Shown piece by piece: positions 61,002-64,000 of a DNA stretch of 64,000 bases. Position 1 is the stretch's first letter, and each line of letters begins with the position of its first letter. This stretch comes from Malus domestica (lineage: Eukaryota > Streptophyta > Magnoliopsida > Rosales > Rosaceae), in contig NC_091671.1 in the NCBI RefSeq assembly GCF_042453785.1, positions 40,628,501 through 40,692,500 of the forward strand. The letters run 5' to 3'. The notes under the pieces were generated by a model. The model had not been told where the DNA came from, made no database searches, and saw nothing but the letters and a program-made list of their open reading frames with translations. Position numbers and translations under genes: made by a program.

Positions 61002-64000
61002 TTGCCCCCTCGCTTCTGAGGCCCTCGGCCTGAGTTCTTTGGCCGAGTTTCGGCCTTGAAGAAGCGAATCTACCACCCAGAACCCTAATGCCCGAGTTCC
61101 AAGGCACATTTATTGAACACGATTGCACGATCTTGATCCTGCTAACCAAACTTGCCACATGGCGTCCTTTAATACGGCCAACCCCAATTATGACGTCCAA
61201 GGCGTGCGGCTGCCTGAACCGTCGACATTATGACCACTATCTCAATCCGCGAGCCACTTTCTCAGTTCGTGAGCCCACTTGTCATCGTGCAGGCGTCGAA
61301 ACGTCTTCCGCCATTAATTTCGCCGTCACACGCAATCGTGCGCCCCCAATATCTGAAACCTTCGGTCTTCTCAACTGCATTTCCCAAATGTTCATCATGA
61401 TCAACGATTCTTTCGGTCGATTTGGCCCCTTTGTTTTGAATTTCAAACGATTACCCTTCCTGCCAAAAGCCTATAAATACTGAAAATCTCTCATTCGCAC
61501 TTTACGCTCCCAAAACTTTCTGAAAAACTCTCGCTCTTATTCTCCAGCACCTTTCTTTTTCAAGTCTTCGTCTTCAAATCTTTGTTTTCAGATTTCCAAA
61601 CCCAGAAAAACTCCATTCGCGTCGTGCTTTTCAATCTTCCTACAATGGCTTCCTTTATTTCCAAATTCTCCAAGGAATGCGACCAGTGCCAAAAAATTCT
61701 TGACCGAAGCTCAATCAAAACTATACGGTTTGAAAGTGACATGAGCACCATTCACCAATCCTGGGCCCTCTCTTCAAAGCAACCGTACCATCAACTATCA
61801 CCGAGCTTCTCCAGGAACACTGCTTGTCACCCTTGTTCCAAGGGTTTGAATGGTCAAGATGGGAGGCAGCGAAACCCCAAGGCTCCTGGCCTTCGACCAC
61901 TACAACCTGGGCAGCCTGGGTCGTTCGAATGGAGAAGCTCTTCGGCGAGCAATGGAAAGTCCTCGGCATTTACGACGCCATTCTTCTTTCGTCTATGGAC
62001 ATCGTTCTCGACAAAGAGCTTCTCCTAGCCGCCCTATGCTTCTGGTGTTCGGCCACCAACACCATGGTTCTCCCTCTTGGTCCTATCGGCCCCACCATTC
62101 TTGATGTTACTGCTATCTTGGGGACTTCAGCAACTGGAATCCCCATCGATGCTGCCCTCTCCGGATATCGGTCGAATCTCGACTTGAAGACGCTCTTCGA
62201 CCGACGGGCTTTTGAGACGTTGAGCCGTGAGGGTCATATCCCCTCAAAAGAAGACGTTCAGAAACTCCACAAGAACTTCTTCAACTACAACACCCTCTAT
62301 CTCCATTTCGCTGGCCGAGGAGAAGAGGCCATGCGGGAAGGGGAACATGAAGCTTTCCTTTTCTACTGGTACAACAAGTACATTTGTTGTACCAAATCGA
62401 ACAAATGCCTGGTCGAGAATATGCCAGTGGCCGAGGCCCTGGCTAGCGGTCACGTCCTGGCACTTGGCCCCAACATCTTGGCCCATCTCTTCCGTTGCCT
62501 GGCTGAGACGACCCTGCACAAAATTGACCCATACCAGAATGGTCCTCTCTGGGTCTTCCAACTCTGGCTCCAAGTGTATTTCGCCTCCCTTCGGCCCGCC
62601 ATCGTCGATTTCTCACCCACAGAGGCGCTTGGACCTCAGCTGGCCTCTCGACCAATACCCCCTCACCGAGCCGAAGAAATATTTAAATTCTTTTTCGCCC
62701 TCGACGATCTCTCCAACGATGAGTTCCTGATATGTCGTCGTCGGGAATATCCTTCCTCGGTCAGGCTACCTATATCGGCGTGGAGCGCAGATGAAGACGT
62801 CGACCTTCGTCAGTCCTGGGGGTCATTCGTGCTTGCTCGCGACCTCCCCCTCGGCTGCGATGGAAAACGAGCGGGCTGGGAAGTGTATCATCCCAACTTC
62901 CTTGTTCGGCAGCTTGGTTACCTCCAAGGTTGCCCAGTCCCCCTTCTCTCCTCTCGGTCCGTCCTAAGTCGAGGACGCGAACCTGGCTCATCAGAGAAGG
63001 AGTGTGCCGACGCCAAGAAGGAGTTCCAGGAACGGTGCCAGAAATTTCACCTTCGACCGGCCACTCCAGAAACCCTTTGCACCGACACCTTCGGTGATTG
63101 GTGGGACAGTTATACCCAACGGTTTTTTGGGGTCTCGGTCGATACCATTGTGGACACACTTTTTGGTGGTCGACCTAAAAAGTCTTCTGCCCCCCAAACC
63201 CAAGGTAATGGTTTATTTCTACCTTTTTCTTTCAATTTTGAACTACTGATCTACCTTGCTGACTTGCTTTTATCTTCTCAGGTAGTCGGCCTTCGAGAAA
63301 AACAGAGGCTCTCGCCGCGGCCACGGTCGAGAAAAAATTGGCCGTGGTTAAAAGGGATAAGGCTGCTGGTCGGGCCGTGTTGACCAAACGCCCTCGCCAA
63401 GAGGCCGAACCGGTCGTCGAACCTCCGCCGCCTGCCAAGCGGGTAAAACAGCTGGCCAAGAAGGGCACACGGGAGATCCACGTCATCTCCAGCCAAACTA
63501 CAAGGGCGACGACTCCCAGTGTTTCCCCTTCTCCTGCCGTTGTTCAACCCTCGATCGAGAAACAGCCCGCCCCGGCCGCTGCGACAGTTCGAACGCAGCC
63601 TATCTCTGGGACTGGTACACCAGTTGTGCCTCCCTCCGTCGAGGAAACACCTGCTAAAAAAAAATGGTTTCTGCGACCGAGGGAACCACCCTTGGAAATC
63701 CAAAACCCTCGGTCTTCATTCTGGAAGAGAGTGAGGGGAGCGACGAGGTCCCGCTGGCAGATCGTCCTCACTCTCGTCGGCAACCTCTCCCAAGGTCTGA
63801 GATGGTGGTTCAAACCAGCCCCTCCACGGCTGATCGTGGAAAGCGCCCGGTCGAGGAACCGACGGCGGTGGCTGAACCCCTCGCTCATTCTCAGGACCAG
63901 GATGTCCCTGCCTCATTCGAAACGGCTGCCCCGGTCGGCCCATCTGCAGCAGACCGTGGCAAACGCCCGCTCGAGGAACCCGAGGCAACGGCGGAATCGC
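61002..64000 (-). mobile_element. Interior of Ty3/gypsy element carrying an antisense extra ORF
   Basis: Minus-strand polypurine tract and 3' LTR at its left edge place this stretch at the 3' end of the element interior. It has no visible gag-pol in the window. Instead the plus strand, antisense to the element, carries a large spaced ORF with its own TATA box (CTATAAATACTGAAA at about 61470). Extra antisense ORFs between pol and the 3' LTR are known for the Tat branch of plant Ty3/gypsy. The element continues past the window's right edge. Confidence 0.65.
61645..64000 (+). other. Plant mobile domain (PMD) ORF, antisense in the gypsy element
   Basis: A start near 61645 (MASFISKFSKECDQCQK) precedes a long frame from about 61740 to 63204. 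It has the plant mobile domain pattern: WVVRMEKLFGEQW, an early LLLAALCFW, VLPLGPIGPTILDVTAILGT, GRGEEAMREGEHEAFLFYWY with YICCTKS, and LARDLPLGCDG. A likely intron, 63206-63281 (GTAATGG to TTCTCAG), leads to a Lys/Pro-rich tail of nuclear-protein character (AKRVKQLAKKGTREI) and to DRGKRPVEEP / DRGKRPLEEP repeats of about 45 residues. PMD proteins include the host MAIN/MAIL group and many transposon-borne versions. Because it lies next to a polypurine tract and LTR on the other strand, I read it as element-borne. The frame has a few breaks, so it is a fossil, though not an ancient one. Confidence 0.7.

Noticed and set aside
62244-63988. Minus-strand ORFs opposite the mobile-domain frame
   Set aside because: Antisense shadows of a GC-rich coding region; none shows gag-pol motifs.

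Overview
This looks like nuclear DNA of a flowering plant, most likely a woody Rosaceae of the apple/pear type. The Rosaceae call is an inference from recalled similarity of the repeat-encoded proteins, with no search run. The plant call is firm: a chloroplast FZL dynamin, a SPX-domain NLA-type protein, MCM7/PROLIFERA, plant SINEs, MITEs and copia/gypsy elements all occur. I see no intact large host gene. The window is a repeat-rich graveyard of host-gene fragments inside nested mobile elements, plus one small intron-containing gene that looks intact and occurs twice.

Layout. 1-3.8 kb: a Ty1/copia relic split by a ~1.5 kb solo-LTR-like insert. 4.1-4.5 kb: a stray BEACH-protein exon. 4.5-6.2 kb: an LTR-like repeat on the minus strand. 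6.2-10.2 kb: a ten-exon minus-strand FZL (FZO-like GTPase) pseudogene cut at both ends, its 5' side abutting LINE pieces (10.3-10.8 kb). 10.93-23.17 kb (unit A) and 25.97-38.63 kb (unit B): a near-identical direct duplication of about 12.2 and 12.7 kb. Each unit holds a BEACH-protein (BCHB-like) pseudogene with an internally repeated exon block, a foldback MITE, a SINE, a gypsy LTR remnant, two small MITE-like hairpins and the small unknown gene. Between the units lies a scrambled partial third copy: an 870-base FZL piece joined to a 450-base piece of the unit, then other repeats.

39.6-42.8 kb: an MCM7 pseudogene (minus). 43.0-44.8 kb: a copia relic with its 3' LTR. 45.2-45.7 kb: a Harbinger-type MITE with clear ends. 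46.4-48.3 kb: a gypsy integrase relic (minus). 48.4-50.3 kb: three SINEs. 50.6-52.15 kb: an LTR-like stretch holding a ~40 bp minisatellite. 52.15-55.9 kb: a large non-autonomous LTR-type element with a coiled-coil ORF and a 64 bp tandem array. 57.4-57.9 kb: an NLA (SPX) fragment, broken by a copia-like LTR whose own first bases carry a 1,231 bp hAT element. 60.07-61.00 kb: a minus-strand LTR with polypurine tract. 61.0-64.0 kb: a plant-mobile-domain ORF running antisense to that LTR, the arrangement known for extra antisense ORFs of plant Ty3/gypsy elements.

The genes form no pathway. What links them is structure: host-gene pieces, segmental duplication and layered transposition. The strongest items for follow-up are the A/B duplication (real or an unpurged haplotype), the antisense mobile-domain ORF, the three-layer insertion in NLA, and the small unknown protein gene.
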